A stretch of DNA of 38,515 nt from an uncultured Lysobacteraceae bacterium (GCA_937897645.1 CALCNV010000149.1:1-38515), one strand, 5' to 3'; positions 14,420-23,290 are shown, counted from the first letter of the stretch. Numbers and translations are program-made. Notes: generated by a model from the letters alone, not told the origin.

Positions 14420-16441
14420 ATGTTCCTCCGACTCCTCGCACTGACCCTGTTGTCTGCTTCGACGTCCGTACTGGCGGCCCCCGGCGTGCAGGTCGCCTCG
14501 CCCGACGGCAGCCTGTCGGTGGCCGTGACCACCGACAACGACGGACGCCCGAGTTACGCGGTGTCGCGCAAGGGCAAGCCAGTGATCGCGCCTTCGCGGC
14601 TGGGTTTCATCTTCGTGGATGCACCGAAGTTCGAACGCAACTTCGTCATCACCGGCCACGAGACCAGCAGCTTCGACGAGACCTGGGAATTGCCGTGGGG
14701 TGAACGCCGCAGCATCCGCAACCACTACAACGAAATGCGCGTGACCCTGAAGGAAAAGAACGCGCTGAAGCGCAGCCTGGACGTGGTGTTCCGCGTGTAT
14801 GACGACGGCCTGGGCTTCCGCTATGAGTTCCCGAAGCAGGATGCGCTGCAGCAGGTGAAGATCGGCGAGGAACTGACCGAGTTCAACATCGCCGCACCCG
14901 CCACCGCCTGGTGGATCCCGGCCGGCGAATGGAACCGCGAGGAATACCTGTACCACCGCACGCCCGTGCAGGAAGTCGGCGACGCGCAGACACCGATGAC
15001 CTTGCGCTTCGACAGTGGCCTGCACCTGTCGATCCATGAAGCCGCGCTGGTGGATTATTCGGGCATGAACCTGACCCGGGTGGAAGACCTGAAATTCCGC
15101 GCCATGCTTACGCCCGGCATCGGCGATGGGAAAGTGGTGCGCGATGCGCCGTTCCACACGCCGTGGCGCACGCTGCAGGTGTCCGACACGGCCGGCGGAC
15201 TGATCATGTCCAGCCTCATCCTCAACCTCAACGAACCCAATGCGCTCGGCGACGTGTCCTGGGTGAAGCCGATGAAGTACGTCGGCGTGTGGTGGGAAAT
15301 GCACCTGGAGACCAAGACATGGGCCTCCGGGCCCAAGCACGGCGCGACCAACGAAAACGTGATGCGCCACATCGACTTCGCCGCCAAGCACGGCCTGGGT
15401 GGCGTACTGGTGGAAGGCTGGAACGTGGGCTGGGATGGCGAATGGTTCGGCAATGGCCAGGACTTCAGCTTCACCCAGGCCTATCCGGATTTCGACATCG
15501 AGAAACTCGCGGCCTACGCCAAGTCGAAGAACGTGCGCCTGATCGGCCACCACGAGACCTCGGGCAACGCCGCGCATTACGAATCGCAGATGGAAGCCGG
15601 CTTCGACCTGTACCAGAAGCTCGGCATCGATGCGGTCAAGACCGGCTATGTCGCCGATGCCGGGCAGGCCAAGGTCATCGGCACCGATGGCAAGCTGCAT
15701 TACGCGTGGCATGAAGGCCAGGACATGGCGCGCCACCACCAGAAGGTGGTGGATGCCGCCGCAAGGCACCACATCGCCGTCAATCCGCACGAACCCATCA
15801 AGGACACCGGCCTGCGCCGCACCTACCCCAACTGGGTCACGCGCGAAGGCGCGCGCGGCATGGAGTTCAGCGCATGGGGCCAGCCCGGCAATCCGCCGGA
15901 GCACGAGGCGAACCTTGCGTTCACCCGCCTGCTGGCCGGGCCCATGGACTACACGCCCGGCATCTTCGGCATGAAGACGCGCGCACCGGACGGCGTGGCC
16001 ACGACCTGGGCCAAGCAGCTTGCCCTGTACGTCACCATCTACAGCCCGCTGCAGATGGCCGCTGACCTGCTGGACAACTACGAAGCCAACCCCAAGCCGT
16101 TCAAATTCATCGAAGACGTTCCGGTCGATTGGGACGACACCCGCGTGCTGAACGGCGAGGTCGGCGATTTCGTCACCATCGTGCGCAAGGACCGGCACAG
16201 CGACAACTGGTACCTGGGCGCGATCACCGATGAGGAAGCACGCGAACTGAGCGCGCCGCTGTCGTTCCTGGATCCGGGCCGCACCTACACCGCGCAGATC
16301 TACCGCGACGGCGACAACGCCCACTGGAAGCACGCGCCGCAGGACATCGTGATCGAGGAGCGCACGGTCACCAGCACCGATACCTTGACCCTGCGCCTTG
16401 CCCCAGGCGGCGGCCAGGCGATCCGCTTCGTCGCGAATTAG
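14420..16441 (+). CDS. Glycoside hydrolase family 97 (alpha-glucosidase/galactosidase type)
   Basis: 673 residues, typical of GH97 such as SusB. A signal peptide (residues 1-20, ending SVLAA) sends it to the periplasm. An N-terminal super-sandwich domain (to about residue 280) holds PGVQVASPDGSLSVAV and YDDGLGFRYEFP; the barrel carries WWEMHLETKTW, HHETSGNAAHYESQMEAG, NPHEPIKDTGLRRTYPNWVTREGARGMEF, and a C-terminal beta domain ends the protein. Glu458 and Glu482 are 24 residues apart, as are the base and acid Glu of inverting SusB, and Glu388 in AHYE fits the second base, so I expect an inverting alpha-glucosidase. No susC/susD partners are present. It follows the DUF4105 gene by 48 bp. Confidence 0.93.
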   Translation: MFLRLLALTLLSASTSVLAAPGVQVASPDGSLSVAVTTDNDGRPSYAVSRKGKPVIAPSRLGFIFVDAPKFERNFVITGHETSSFDETWELPWGERRSIRNHYNEMRVTLKEKNALKRSLDVVFRVYDDGLGFRYEFPKQDALQQVKIGEELTEFNIAAPATAWWIPAGEWNREEYLYHRTPVQEVGDAQTPMTLRFDSGLHLSIHEAALVDYSGMNLTRVEDLKFRAMLTPGIGDGKVVRDAPFHTPWRTLQVSDTAGGLIMSSLILNLNEPNALGDVSWVKPMKYVGVWWEMHLETKTWASGPKHGATNENVMRHIDFAAKHGLGGVLVEGWNVGWDGEWFGNGQDFSFTQAYPDFDIEKLAAYAKSKNVRLIGHHETSGNAAHYESQMEAGFDLYQKLGIDAVKTGYVADAGQAKVIGTDGKLHYAWHEGQDMARHHQKVVDAAARHHIAVNPHEPIKDTGLRRTYPNWVTREGARGMEFSAWGQPGNPPEHEANLAFTRLLAGPMDYTPGIFGMKTRAPDGVATTWAKQLALYVTIYSPLQMAADLLDNYEANPKPFKFIEDVPVDWDDTRVLNGEVGDFVTIVRKDRHSDNWYLGAITDEEARELSAPLSFLDPGRTYTAQIYRDGDNAHWKHAPQDIVIEERTVTSTDTLTLRLAPGGGQAIRFVAN

Positions 16442-16448
16442 TGCGGCT

Positions 16449-16518
16449 TGTAGGAGCGACGTAAGTCGCGATGAAGCGTTACCCGGACAGCTTCATCGCG
16501 ACTTGCGTCGCTCCCACA
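16449..16518. repeat. SMAG/REP-like palindromic dimer (GTAGGAGCGAC family, copy 2)
   Basis: Inverted arms TGTAGGAGCGACGTAAGTCG and CGACTTGCGTCGCTCCCACA, with the inner arms GATGAAGC and GCTTCATC also pairing. It follows the GH97 stop by 7 bp. One base in the right-hand hairpin has drifted (TTGC for TTAC). Confidence 0.9.
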
Positions 16519-16587
16519 AAGGGTAGGCCTATCAACTATCTCTGTCCTTTCTGGTCCGCCCCTTTGTTCGGACTATCTGCCATCCAA

Positions 16588-16601
16588 TTGATCGACATCA
16601 A
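16588..16601 (+). promoter_or_regulatory. Perfect FNR box before hemN
   Basis: TTGAT-CGAC-ATCAA matches the FNR consensus TTGAT-N4-ATCAA at all ten positions. Its centre (16594.5) lies 41.5 bp before the hemN ATG at 16636. FNR class II activators bind at -41.5, which would place the transcription start at the A of the start codon. A -10-like TAGGCT is at 16624-16629. The FNR protein itself is encoded just after hemN. Confidence 0.85.
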
Positions 16602-16635
16602 GGCCACGGCGGGCAGGTCCGGCTAGGCTGCCGGC

Positions 16636-18051
16636 ATGATTCCCAACACTTCCTTCGATCCGGACCTGCTGCGCCGCTACGACCGGCCGGGCCCGCGCTA
16701 TACCTCCTACCCGACCGCACCGCAGTTCAGCGACCGCTTTGGCGAAGCCGAATTGCGCGAAGTCGTGCAGCTCAGCAACGGCGACCCGATCCCGCGCCGC
16801 CTGTCGCTGTACCTGCACGTGCCGTTCTGCATGAGCCCGTGTTTCTACTGCGGCTGCAACCGCGTCATCACCCGCGACCTGGCGCGTGGCGAGGTGTACC
16901 TGGCGCGCCTGTACCGGGAAATCGAGCTGACCTCTGCCATGTTCGACCGTGACCGCGAAGTGGTGCAGCTGCATTTCGGCGGCGGCACGCCCAATTTCCT
17001 GTCGCCTGCACAGCTGGCCGAAGCCGTGGACGTGCTGCGCGGGCACTTCCGTTTCAGCAACGCGGACCATCGTGATATCTCCATAGAACTCGATCCGCGC
17101 TTCCTGAAACCCGACGATGTCGGCCTGCTGGCAGACACCGGTTTCAACCGCGCCAGCCTGGGCGTGCAGGACTTCGATCCTGCCGTGCAGGAAGCCGTGA
17201 ACCGCATCCAGGGCGTGGAAGAAACCCTGGCCATCCTGCGCGCGTGCCGCACCTATGGAATGCGCTCGGTCAACGTGGACCTGATCTACGGCCTGCCCAG
17301 GCAGAACCTGGAAGGTTTCACGCGCACCCTGGATACGGTGATCGACGCGCGCCCGGACCGCCTGGCCGTGTATGGCTACGCGCACCTGCCGAACCTGTTC
17401 AAGGCGCAACGCCAACTCGATGCCACGGACTTGCCCACTGCCGAGCTGAAGCTGCAACTGCTGAGCCTGGCCATCGAAAAACTCACCGCCGCCGGTTACG
17501 TCTACATCGGCATGGACCACTTCGCCCTGCCTGACGACGAACTGGCGCTGGCCCAGCAACGCGGCAGCCTGCATCGCAACTTCATGGGCTACACCACCCA
17601 TGCGGATACCGACCTCGTCGGCATGGGCGTGAGCGCGATCAGCCATGTCGGCGACAGCTTCAGCCAGAATCCGCGTGACCTGCCCAGTTGGCAGGCCGCG
17701 CTGGACGAAGGCCGCCTGCCGGTGTTCCGTGGCATGCGGCTGTCCGCGGATGACGTGCTGCGCGCCGACCTGATCCAGCAGTTGATGTGCCAGGGCGAAG
17801 TACCGATCGAAGCGCTGGAACGCCGGCATGCGATCGACTTCACCACCTACTTCGCCGATGCCCTGGTGAAGCTGCAGCCCTTGCAGGCAGACGGACTGGT
17901 CCGCCTGGAGCCAGGCCGCATCGCGGTGACGGCGCAGGGCCGGCTGTTGTTGCGTAATATCGCCATGTGCTTCGACCACTACCTGCAACCGCCAGCCACT
18001 GCCGCGGACCCTGCCCCGGCAGCGGCGCCACGCTTTTCGCGCGCCATCTGA
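16636..18051 (+). CDS. hemN: Oxygen-independent coproporphyrinogen III oxidase
   Basis: 471 residues. A radical-SAM enzyme that makes protoporphyrinogen IX without O2, feeding the heme needs of anaerobic respiration. The N-terminus FDPDLLRRYDRPGPRYTSYPTAPQF is the HemN signature that separates it from HemW. The cluster motif is CMSPCFYCGC (C65, C69, C72, plus C74). HFGGGTPNFLS and SLGVQDFDPAVQEAVNR complete the core, and the C-terminal HemN domain has DHFALPDDELALAQQRGSLHRNFMGYTTHADTDLVG. There is no Shine-Dalgarno motif within 20 bp of the ATG, in line with a leaderless transcript. It is followed 16 bp later by fnr, probably co-transcribed. Confidence 0.97.
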   Translation: MIPNTSFDPDLLRRYDRPGPRYTSYPTAPQFSDRFGEAELREVVQLSNGDPIPRRLSLYLHVPFCMSPCFYCGCNRVITRDLARGEVYLARLYREIELTSAMFDRDREVVQLHFGGGTPNFLSPAQLAEAVDVLRGHFRFSNADHRDISIELDPRFLKPDDVGLLADTGFNRASLGVQDFDPAVQEAVNRIQGVEETLAILRACRTYGMRSVNVDLIYGLPRQNLEGFTRTLDTVIDARPDRLAVYGYAHLPNLFKAQRQLDATDLPTAELKLQLLSLAIEKLTAAGYVYIGMDHFALPDDELALAQQRGSLHRNFMGYTTHADTDLVGMGVSAISHVGDSFSQNPRDLPSWQAALDEGRLPVFRGMRLSADDVLRADLIQQLMCQGEVPIEALERRHAIDFTTYFADALVKLQPLQADGLVRLEPGRIAVTAQGRLLLRNIAMCFDHYLQPPATAADPAPAAAPRFSRAI

Positions 18052-18067
18052 CCCGCGTCGGGGCAGC

Positions 18068-18820
18068 ATGAGCGGCACGGCCTTTCCGCGCCTGGATACC
18101 AGCATCCTCGCCGACGATGGCGACACGCTGCGTTTCTGCACGACCTGCGCGTTCTCGCAGGCCTGCCTGTCCCAAGGCATGGACAAGCGCGCGCTGATGG
18201 ACCTGCATGTCCTGGTCGAACATGTCGGCCCGCTGCACGCGGGCCAGCACCTGTTCCGCGAAGGCGACCCATTCGAAGCGATCGCGGCGGTGCGCGCCGG
18301 CACGGTGAAGACCTACGCCATCGACAGCGACGGCCATGAACACGTCCTCGGCTTCCACCTGCCCGGCGAAGTGATCGGCCTGAATGCGATCGATGGCGAA
18401 TCGTATCCGTGCAATGCGGTGGCGCTGGACACGGTGATGCTGTGCCGCTTCTCGTTTCCAAAGATTTCGGTGCTTGCGGCGCGGCTGCCCGGCTTGCAAC
18501 AGCACCTGTTCCGCTTGATGAGCCGCGACATCGGCAGCGCGTCGCAGCTGGCCGGCGACTGGTCGGCCGACCAGCGCATGGCCGCATTCCTGGTCGGCTT
18601 GTCACGCCGACTCGCGGCGCGCGGATTTTCCGCCGACCGCTTCCAGTTGACCATGGCCCGCACCGATATCGCCAACTACCTGCGGCTGGCACCGGAAACG
18701 GTAAGCCGCGTACTCAAGCGTTTCGAGGGCGATGGACTGCTGAAGATAGACCGCCGCGAAGTGGAGCTGGTGGCGCGCGAACGACTGCAAGTGCTGGCGG
18801 CGCCGATCCTGCGCAAGTAG
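18068..18820 (+). CDS. fnr: FNR-type oxygen-sensing transcription regulator
   Basis: 250 residues, CRP/FNR family. The [4Fe-4S] ligands are C24, C27 and C33 (FCTTCAFSQACL) and C126 (ALDTVMLCRF); the spacing of 93 residues between C33 and C126 equals that between C29 and C122 in E. coli Fnr. The cyclic-nucleotide-like barrel runs from about 50 to 140, a dimer helix follows, and the HTH (ARTDIANYLRLAPETVSRVLKRF) keeps the Glu, Ser and Arg that read TTGAT half-sites. It should therefore act as an O2 sensor. Matching boxes precede hemN, norB and nirK. Being after hemN, it is likely under its own control. Confidence 0.96.
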   Translation: MSGTAFPRLDTSILADDGDTLRFCTTCAFSQACLSQGMDKRALMDLHVLVEHVGPLHAGQHLFREGDPFEAIAAVRAGTVKTYAIDSDGHEHVLGFHLPGEVIGLNAIDGESYPCNAVALDTVMLCRFSFPKISVLAARLPGLQQHLFRLMSRDIGSASQLAGDWSADQRMAAFLVGLSRRLAARGFSADRFQLTMARTDIANYLRLAPETVSRVLKRFEGDGLLKIDRREVELVARERLQVLAAPILRK

Positions 18821-18894
18821 CCACCGCGCGTCAGCGGCGCAGGTGGCGTCCTGCTGTTCGCATACATGCCTTGCCTGTAGTGATGGGCCCGCGC

Positions 18895-18908
18895 TTGACC
18901 CAGGTCAT
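18895..18908 (+). promoter_or_regulatory. FNR/DNR-like box before norB
   Basis: TTGAC-CCAG-GTCAT, an imperfect palindrome with seven of ten consensus matches and the TTGAC/GTCA core typical of FNR and DNR targets. The centre lies 59.5 bp before the norB ATG; activation at -41.5 would give a start near 18943 and a leader of about 18 nt that still contains the GGAG at 18950. Confidence 0.6.
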
Positions 18909-18960
18909 GGCGATGCCCGGGTGATGCCGCCGAACATGGCGCATCACCCTGGAGACCGCC

Positions 18961-21291
18961 ATGCACAACTATCGAAGACTCTGGCTGGGACTGGCCATCT
19001 TGCTCGTGGCCTCATTTTCGGTACTGCTGTGGGCGGGCGGAGAAATCTTCCGCGCCGCGCCGCCCATGCCGGAACGCGTCGTCACCGAAAGCGGTCAGGT
19101 GGTCTACACCAGGGCCGACATCGAGACCGGCCGGCAAGTGTGGCAATCCATGGGCGGCATGCAGCTGGGCTCCATATGGGGCCATGGCGGCTATGTCGCG
19201 CCAGACTGGAGCGCGGACTGGCTGCACCGCGAAGCCGTCGGCGTGCTCGACCTGTGGGCGCGCCGCGATGACAGCACGGCCACGTATGCGCAACTGGACG
19301 CCGAACAGCAGGCCGCACTGCGCAGCCGGCTGCAGGCGATGATGCGGGCCAATACCTACGACGCAGCAACGGGCACGATCACCCTCACCGAGGATCGCGC
19401 GGTCGCCATCTCCAACGTGGCGGCCCACTACGAAAGCCTGTTTGGCAACGACCCGGCCACGCTTGCGTTGCGCGAAGCCTACGCAATGAAGCAGTCCACC
19501 GTGGACACGCCGGAACACCGCCGCGCACTGACTGCGTTCTTCTGGTGGACGGCCTGGGCCGCGACCACCGAACGCGCCAGCGATCCAGGCGCTGCCGCTG
19601 CACCGGACAGCACCGGCGTGGCCAGCAAGAAAGTCACCTACACCAACAACTGGCCCAGCGAACCGCTGGTAGGCAATACGCCACCGCCGTCGCTGTGGCT
19701 GTGGTCGTCGTTCAGCGTGCTGTTCCTGATCGCCGGCATCGCGATACTCGGCTGGCACCATGCCGTCACCCATGCGCGCGGCGAACCCGCGCATGAGCTT
19801 CCAAAAAGCGATCCCTTCGCCACCTTGCGCATCACGCCCTCGATGCGTGCGGTCGCCAAGTATTTCTGGGTGGTACTCGCACTGTTCCTGACCCAGATCC
19901 TGCTGGGCGCGATCACCGCGCACTACCAGGTGGAAGGCCAGGTCGCCTACGGCTTCGCGCTCTCGGAAATCCTGCCGTATTCGCTGTCACGCACCTGGCA
20001 CACGCAGCTCGGCGTGCTGTGGATCGCGGTCGCGTGGCTGGGTACCGGCCTGTACATCGCGCCTGCACTGTCCGGGCACGAACCCAAATACCAGCGCTTC
20101 GGCGTCAATTTCCTGTTCGTCTCGCTGTTGCTGATCGTGGTGGGTTCCTTCACTGGCCAATGGCTGGCCGTGATGCAGAAACTCGGGCTGGAGCACAACT
20201 TCTGGTTCGGCCATCAGGGTTGGGAATACGCCGACATGGGCCGCTTCTGGCAGTGGTACCTGTTCATCGGCCTGCTGCTGTGGGTGACGCTGGTCGGGCG
20301 TGCGCTGTGGCCCATCCTGCGCGGGCCATCGACGGATTCGAAATCGATCATCGCCCTTCTGTTCGCCTCCACCGCCGCCATCGGCCTGTTCTTCGGCGCC
20401 GCCCTGATGTGGGGCGAGCACACGCATATTTCCGAAGTCGAGTACTGGCGCTGGTGGTTGGTGCACCTGTGGGTGGAAGGCTTCTTCGAAGTGTTCGCCA
20501 CCGCGGTGATGTCGCTGATCTTCACCCGCCTGGGCCTGATCAAGACCTCCACGGCAACCGCCGCCGTGCTGTTCGCCACCATCGTGTTCATGGCGGGCGG
20601 CGTGCTCGGCACCCTGCACCACCTGTACTTCATCGGCACGCCGATCTCGGTGGTGGCGATTGGCGCAAGCTTCAGTGCCTTGGAAGTCGTGCCCCTGGCC
20701 TACATCGGCTTCGAGGCGTACCACACCTTCAAGCTCGGCAAGTCCACGCCATGGATGGCGCGCTACCGCTGGCCGGTGATGTTCTTCATCGCGGTGTCGT
20801 TCTGGAACCTGGTGGGTGCGGGCCTGTTCGGCTTCCTCATCAACCCGCCGCTGTCGCTGTACTACATGCAGGGCCTCAACCTGACGCCGTTGCATGGCCA
20901 CACTGCGTTGTTCGGCGTGTACGGCATGCTCGGCATCGCGTTGATGCTGTTCTGCCTGCGCGGCCTCCGCGGGCAGATGGTGTGGGATGGCAAGCCGCTG
21001 AAGATCGCATTCTGGAGCCTCAACATCGGCCTGAGCCTGATGGCCCTGCTGACGCTGTTGCCGCTGGGCATCATGCAGCTCATCGCGGCGATCGAACACG
21101 GCTACTCCTACGCACGGTCCGCGGAATTCATGCAGCGGCCCATCGTGGAGTTGCTGGTGTGGATGCGCGTGCCGGGCGACACCATCTTCAGCATCGGCGC
21201 GTTGGCACTGGCGTGGTTCGTGTTCCGGCTGTGGGTTGCACCGAAGCGCGACCCGGCGCTGGCGGCACAGGCGGAAGGCGTTGATCACTGA
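18961..21291 (+). CDS. norB: Quinol-dependent nitric oxide reductase (qNor)
   Basis: 776 residues, the size of single-subunit qNor (norZ type), which reduces 2 NO to N2O with quinol electrons in the inner membrane. An extra N-terminal region with a first helix (LWLGLAILLVASFSVLLWAGG) and a periplasmic domain (ETGRQVWQSMGGMQLGSIWGHGGYVAPDWSADWLHREAV) resembles the NorC fold without its heme motif. The NorB core follows, with likely heme and FeB histidines in SRTWHTQLGVLWIAVAW, EHTHISEVEYWRWWLVHLWVEGFFEVF, GTLHHLYFIG and LHGHTALFGVYG. GGAG lies 8 bp before the ATG. It detoxifies NO formed by the nirK product encoded downstream. Confidence 0.96.
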   Translation: MHNYRRLWLGLAILLVASFSVLLWAGGEIFRAAPPMPERVVTESGQVVYTRADIETGRQVWQSMGGMQLGSIWGHGGYVAPDWSADWLHREAVGVLDLWARRDDSTATYAQLDAEQQAALRSRLQAMMRANTYDAATGTITLTEDRAVAISNVAAHYESLFGNDPATLALREAYAMKQSTVDTPEHRRALTAFFWWTAWAATTERASDPGAAAAPDSTGVASKKVTYTNNWPSEPLVGNTPPPSLWLWSSFSVLFLIAGIAILGWHHAVTHARGEPAHELPKSDPFATLRITPSMRAVAKYFWVVLALFLTQILLGAITAHYQVEGQVAYGFALSEILPYSLSRTWHTQLGVLWIAVAWLGTGLYIAPALSGHEPKYQRFGVNFLFVSLLLIVVGSFTGQWLAVMQKLGLEHNFWFGHQGWEYADMGRFWQWYLFIGLLLWVTLVGRALWPILRGPSTDSKSIIALLFASTAAIGLFFGAALMWGEHTHISEVEYWRWWLVHLWVEGFFEVFATAVMSLIFTRLGLIKTSTATAAVLFATIVFMAGGVLGTLHHLYFIGTPISVVAIGASFSALEVVPLAYIGFEAYHTFKLGKSTPWMARYRWPVMFFIAVSFWNLVGAGLFGFLINPPLSLYYMQGLNLTPLHGHTALFGVYGMLGIALMLFCLRGLRGQMVWDGKPLKIAFWSLNIGLSLMALLTLLPLGIMQLIAAIEHGYSYARSAEFMQRPIVELLVWMRVPGDTIFSIGALALAWFVFRLWVAPKRDPALAAQAEGVDH

Positions 21292-21295
21292 GCCT

Positions 21296-21325
21296 GCAAG
21301 CGCCCGGCATCTGCCGGGCGCTTGC
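21296..21325 (+). terminator. Strong hairpin after norB
   Basis: A perfect 13-bp stem, GCAAGCGCCCGGC at 21296-21308 with GCCGGGCGCTTGC at 21313-21325 and an ATCT loop, starts 5 bp after the norB stop. No T-run follows, so it may attenuate or stabilise rather than fully terminate transcription before the next gene. Confidence 0.55.
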
Positions 21326-21362
21326 CCATCTCCAGCATCCATCAAACACGAGTATTCCCCGC

Positions 21363-21599
21363 ATGCACTACACACTTGGCAACCACGGCAGCTCAAACAT
21401 CAACGCAATCGTGCAGGCCATCGCAGGACTTGATCCCGCCGCGGTCGTTGATTTCGATGCCTCCAAATCCCTTGTCCGGATCTCGTCGGTGGCAACCGAG
21501 GCGGAACTGATTGCCTGCCTTCGCCAGGCCGGCGTAGCGGCCATGGCCGAACAACTGGTCCGCCTGCCCTCGCAATGCTGCGGCGGCTGCGGTGGCTGA
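21363..21599 (+). CDS. Small HMA-like protein with Cys-Gly tail
   Basis: 78 residues. The pattern looks like a beta-alpha-beta-beta-alpha-beta heavy-metal-associated fold (NINAIVQAIAGLDPAAVVDFDASKSLVRISSVATEAELIACLRQAG), but the usual CxxC in the first loop is missing (GNHGSSN instead). The protein ends in SQCCGGCGG, with C72, C73 and C76 in a flexible tail. C52 is a further cysteine. I infer a copper or other metal handling role, since the cluster contains a copper nitrite reductase and a SCO-type copper protein; this is not proved. It lies between norB and nnrS, and its stop almost touches the nnrS start, so those two are coupled. Confidence 0.75.
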   Translation: MHYTLGNHGSSNINAIVQAIAGLDPAAVVDFDASKSLVRISSVATEAELIACLRQAGVAAMAEQLVRLPSQCCGGCGG

Positions 21600-21603
21600 A
21601 ACG

Positions 21604-22812
21604 ATGGCAGGCCCGTCGACTCGCCTGCTGGCAAGTGCACCGCACCGGCTGATGTTCTTCGTGGGCGCCAGCAACCTGCTGCTGGCAATGCTGTGGTGGG
21701 CGGCATGGCTGGTGGCCGCGCGCTGGCAGGTGTTCGCCATGCCGCAGCCTTCGCCTTATGCCGGCTGGCTGCACGCCTATGTCATGCAGTACCAGATGCT
21801 GCCGAGTTTCATCTTCGGCTTCCTGCTGACGGTATTCCCCAAATGGACGGCACAGCCGGAGATTGCGCGCAGTCGCTACCTCCCCGTCGGCATGGGACTC
21901 TTCGGCGGGCAGGTCGCCACGTTGCTGGGTGCACTGGGCTGGCCACACGGCGTTGCGGCCGGCGTACTGCTTACGCTGTTGGGTTGGGTTGCCGGGCTGT
22001 CCGCGCTTGCGCCGTTGCTGTGGCGGGAATCAGGCACCACCTGGCACGCACGTTCGTGCCTGGCTGCCCTGGTCGTGGGATTCGCGGGGTTGCTTGCCTG
22101 GACGGTGTTCGTGCTGGGCGGATCACCGCTGTGGATGTTCGCCAGCATCAAGATCGGCAGCTTCGGTTTCCTGTTGCCCGTGTATTTCACGGTCGCGCAC
22201 CGCATGTTCCCGTTCTTTGCGGCCAGCGCGGTACCGGGTTACCAGGCATGGCGACCGATGTGGGTGCTGGCGATGTTCTGGCCGCTGGCGTTGTTGCACC
22301 TTGGGTTGGAACTGGTCCACGCCTATCGCTGGCTGTGGCTTGCCGACCTGCCCTTGCTGGCGATGACGGCTGCACTGTGCTGGAAGTGGTGGCCGCGCCA
22401 GCCACACCCTGCCCTGCTCGCCGTGCTGTTCGTGGGGCTGGCCTGGTTGCCACTGGCCTTCGCGCTCTATCTGTCGCAAAGCATCGCGTACCTGATGACC
22501 GGCGTTTTCTGGCTGGGACGCGCACCCGCGCACGCATTGTTCATCGGCTTCTTCGGCAGCGTGCTGGTGGCCATGGTGACGCGGGTGACGCAGGGACATT
22601 CCGGGCGGCCGCTGCAGCTTCCTGCCGCTGCGTGGTTTGCATTCGTCGCCATCCAGACCGTTGCAGTGATGCGTGTGGTGGCGGAACTGGCGCCGGACCC
22701 GATGGCGTGGCAGGCCGCGGCGGCCGCAGGATGGTTGCTGGCATTCCTGCCGTGGGTGATGCGGATAGGTGGCATCTACCTGTCACCGCGCGTGGATGGG
22801 AGGCCTGGATGA
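21604..22812 (+). CDS. nnrS: NnrS family membrane protein
   Basis: 402 residues. NnrS is a heme- and copper-containing polytopic membrane protein that protects against nitrosative stress and occurs in denitrification clusters. It reads RLLASAPHRLMFFVGASNLLLAMLWW, then HAYVMQYQMLPSFIFGFLLTVFPKW, KIGSFGFLLPVYFTVAHRMFPFF and HALFIGFFGSVLVAMVTRVTQGHSGRPL, with about 12 hydrophobic segments. The conserved His residues in these motifs fit metal or heme ligands. A GTG at 21592, overlapping the previous stop, would add four residues; I prefer the ATG. Confidence 0.93.
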   Translation: MAGPSTRLLASAPHRLMFFVGASNLLLAMLWWAAWLVAARWQVFAMPQPSPYAGWLHAYVMQYQMLPSFIFGFLLTVFPKWTAQPEIARSRYLPVGMGLFGGQVATLLGALGWPHGVAAGVLLTLLGWVAGLSALAPLLWRESGTTWHARSCLAALVVGFAGLLAWTVFVLGGSPLWMFASIKIGSFGFLLPVYFTVAHRMFPFFAASAVPGYQAWRPMWVLAMFWPLALLHLGLELVHAYRWLWLADLPLLAMTAALCWKWWPRQPHPALLAVLFVGLAWLPLAFALYLSQSIAYLMTGVFWLGRAPAHALFIGFFGSVLVAMVTRVTQGHSGRPLQLPAAAWFAFVAIQTVAVMRVVAELAPDPMAWQAAAAAGWLLAFLPWVMRIGGIYLSPRVDGRPG

Positions 22813-22825
22813 AGGTTCGCCCGCG

Positions 22826-23227
22826 ATGATCGAATTCTATCCGCAGATCAAATCCTTCCACGTGTGGATGGTGCTGCTGAGCGGCGCCCTGTTCGCACTG
22901 CGCGGCGTGGGCGTACTGCTCGCCGCACGCTGGCCGATGGCCATGCCCGTGCGCATCGCCAGCTATGCCATCGACACCACGTTGCTGACCGCCGCGCTGA
23001 TGCTGCTGACGATGCTGCCAGCGTCGATGTTCGCCAACGGCTGGCTGGCGATGAAGATCACCCTGCTCTGCCTCTACATCGTGCTCGGCACGCTGGCCTT
23101 GAAACGCGCGCGCAGCCCGCGCATGCGTGCAGTCTTCTATGTGCTTGCCTTGCTGACCTATGCCTGGATGCTGACGATCGCGCGCAGCCACCATCCGCTG
23201 GGGATATTCCACGCCCTGGCGGCATGA
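22826..23227 (+). CDS. SirB2 family membrane protein
   Basis: 133 residues, four hydrophobic segments. The start MIEFYPQIKSFHVWMVLLSGALFALRGVGVLL and the end YVLALLTYAWMLTIARSHHPLG are characteristic of SirB2 (invasion-gene expression up-regulator) proteins, whose biochemical role is not known. His residues at both ends (H12 in SFHVW and the HH pair near the end) could lie near heme or metal, which is speculative. The ATG at 22826 begins 13 bp after nnrS. It is the last gene before a 216-bp promoter region for nirK. Confidence 0.85.
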   Translation: MIEFYPQIKSFHVWMVLLSGALFALRGVGVLLAARWPMAMPVRIASYAIDTTLLTAALMLLTMLPASMFANGWLAMKITLLCLYIVLGTLALKRARSPRMRAVFYVLALLTYAWMLTIARSHHPLGIFHALAA

Positions 23228-23269
23228 CCCAGGGCAACGAAAGCATGCCTGTTGATCCAGCCCATGGAT

Positions 23270-23290
23270 TGTGGGAGCGGCACTGTTGCT
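23270..23290. repeat. Single REP-like arm (GTGGGAGCGG)
   Basis: TGTGGGAGCGGCACTGTTGC has the GTGG start and an imperfect GCGGCA/TGTTGC hairpin like the dimeric repeats in this window, but no second arm is found. It may be a monomer or a decayed remnant. Confidence 0.45.

Noticed and set aside
14396..16333. A 645-residue open frame on the minus strand across the GH97 gene
   Set aside because: It is a mirror frame in GC-rich coding DNA; the plus strand has a signal peptide and full GH97 motifs, while the minus frame has no recognisable domain.
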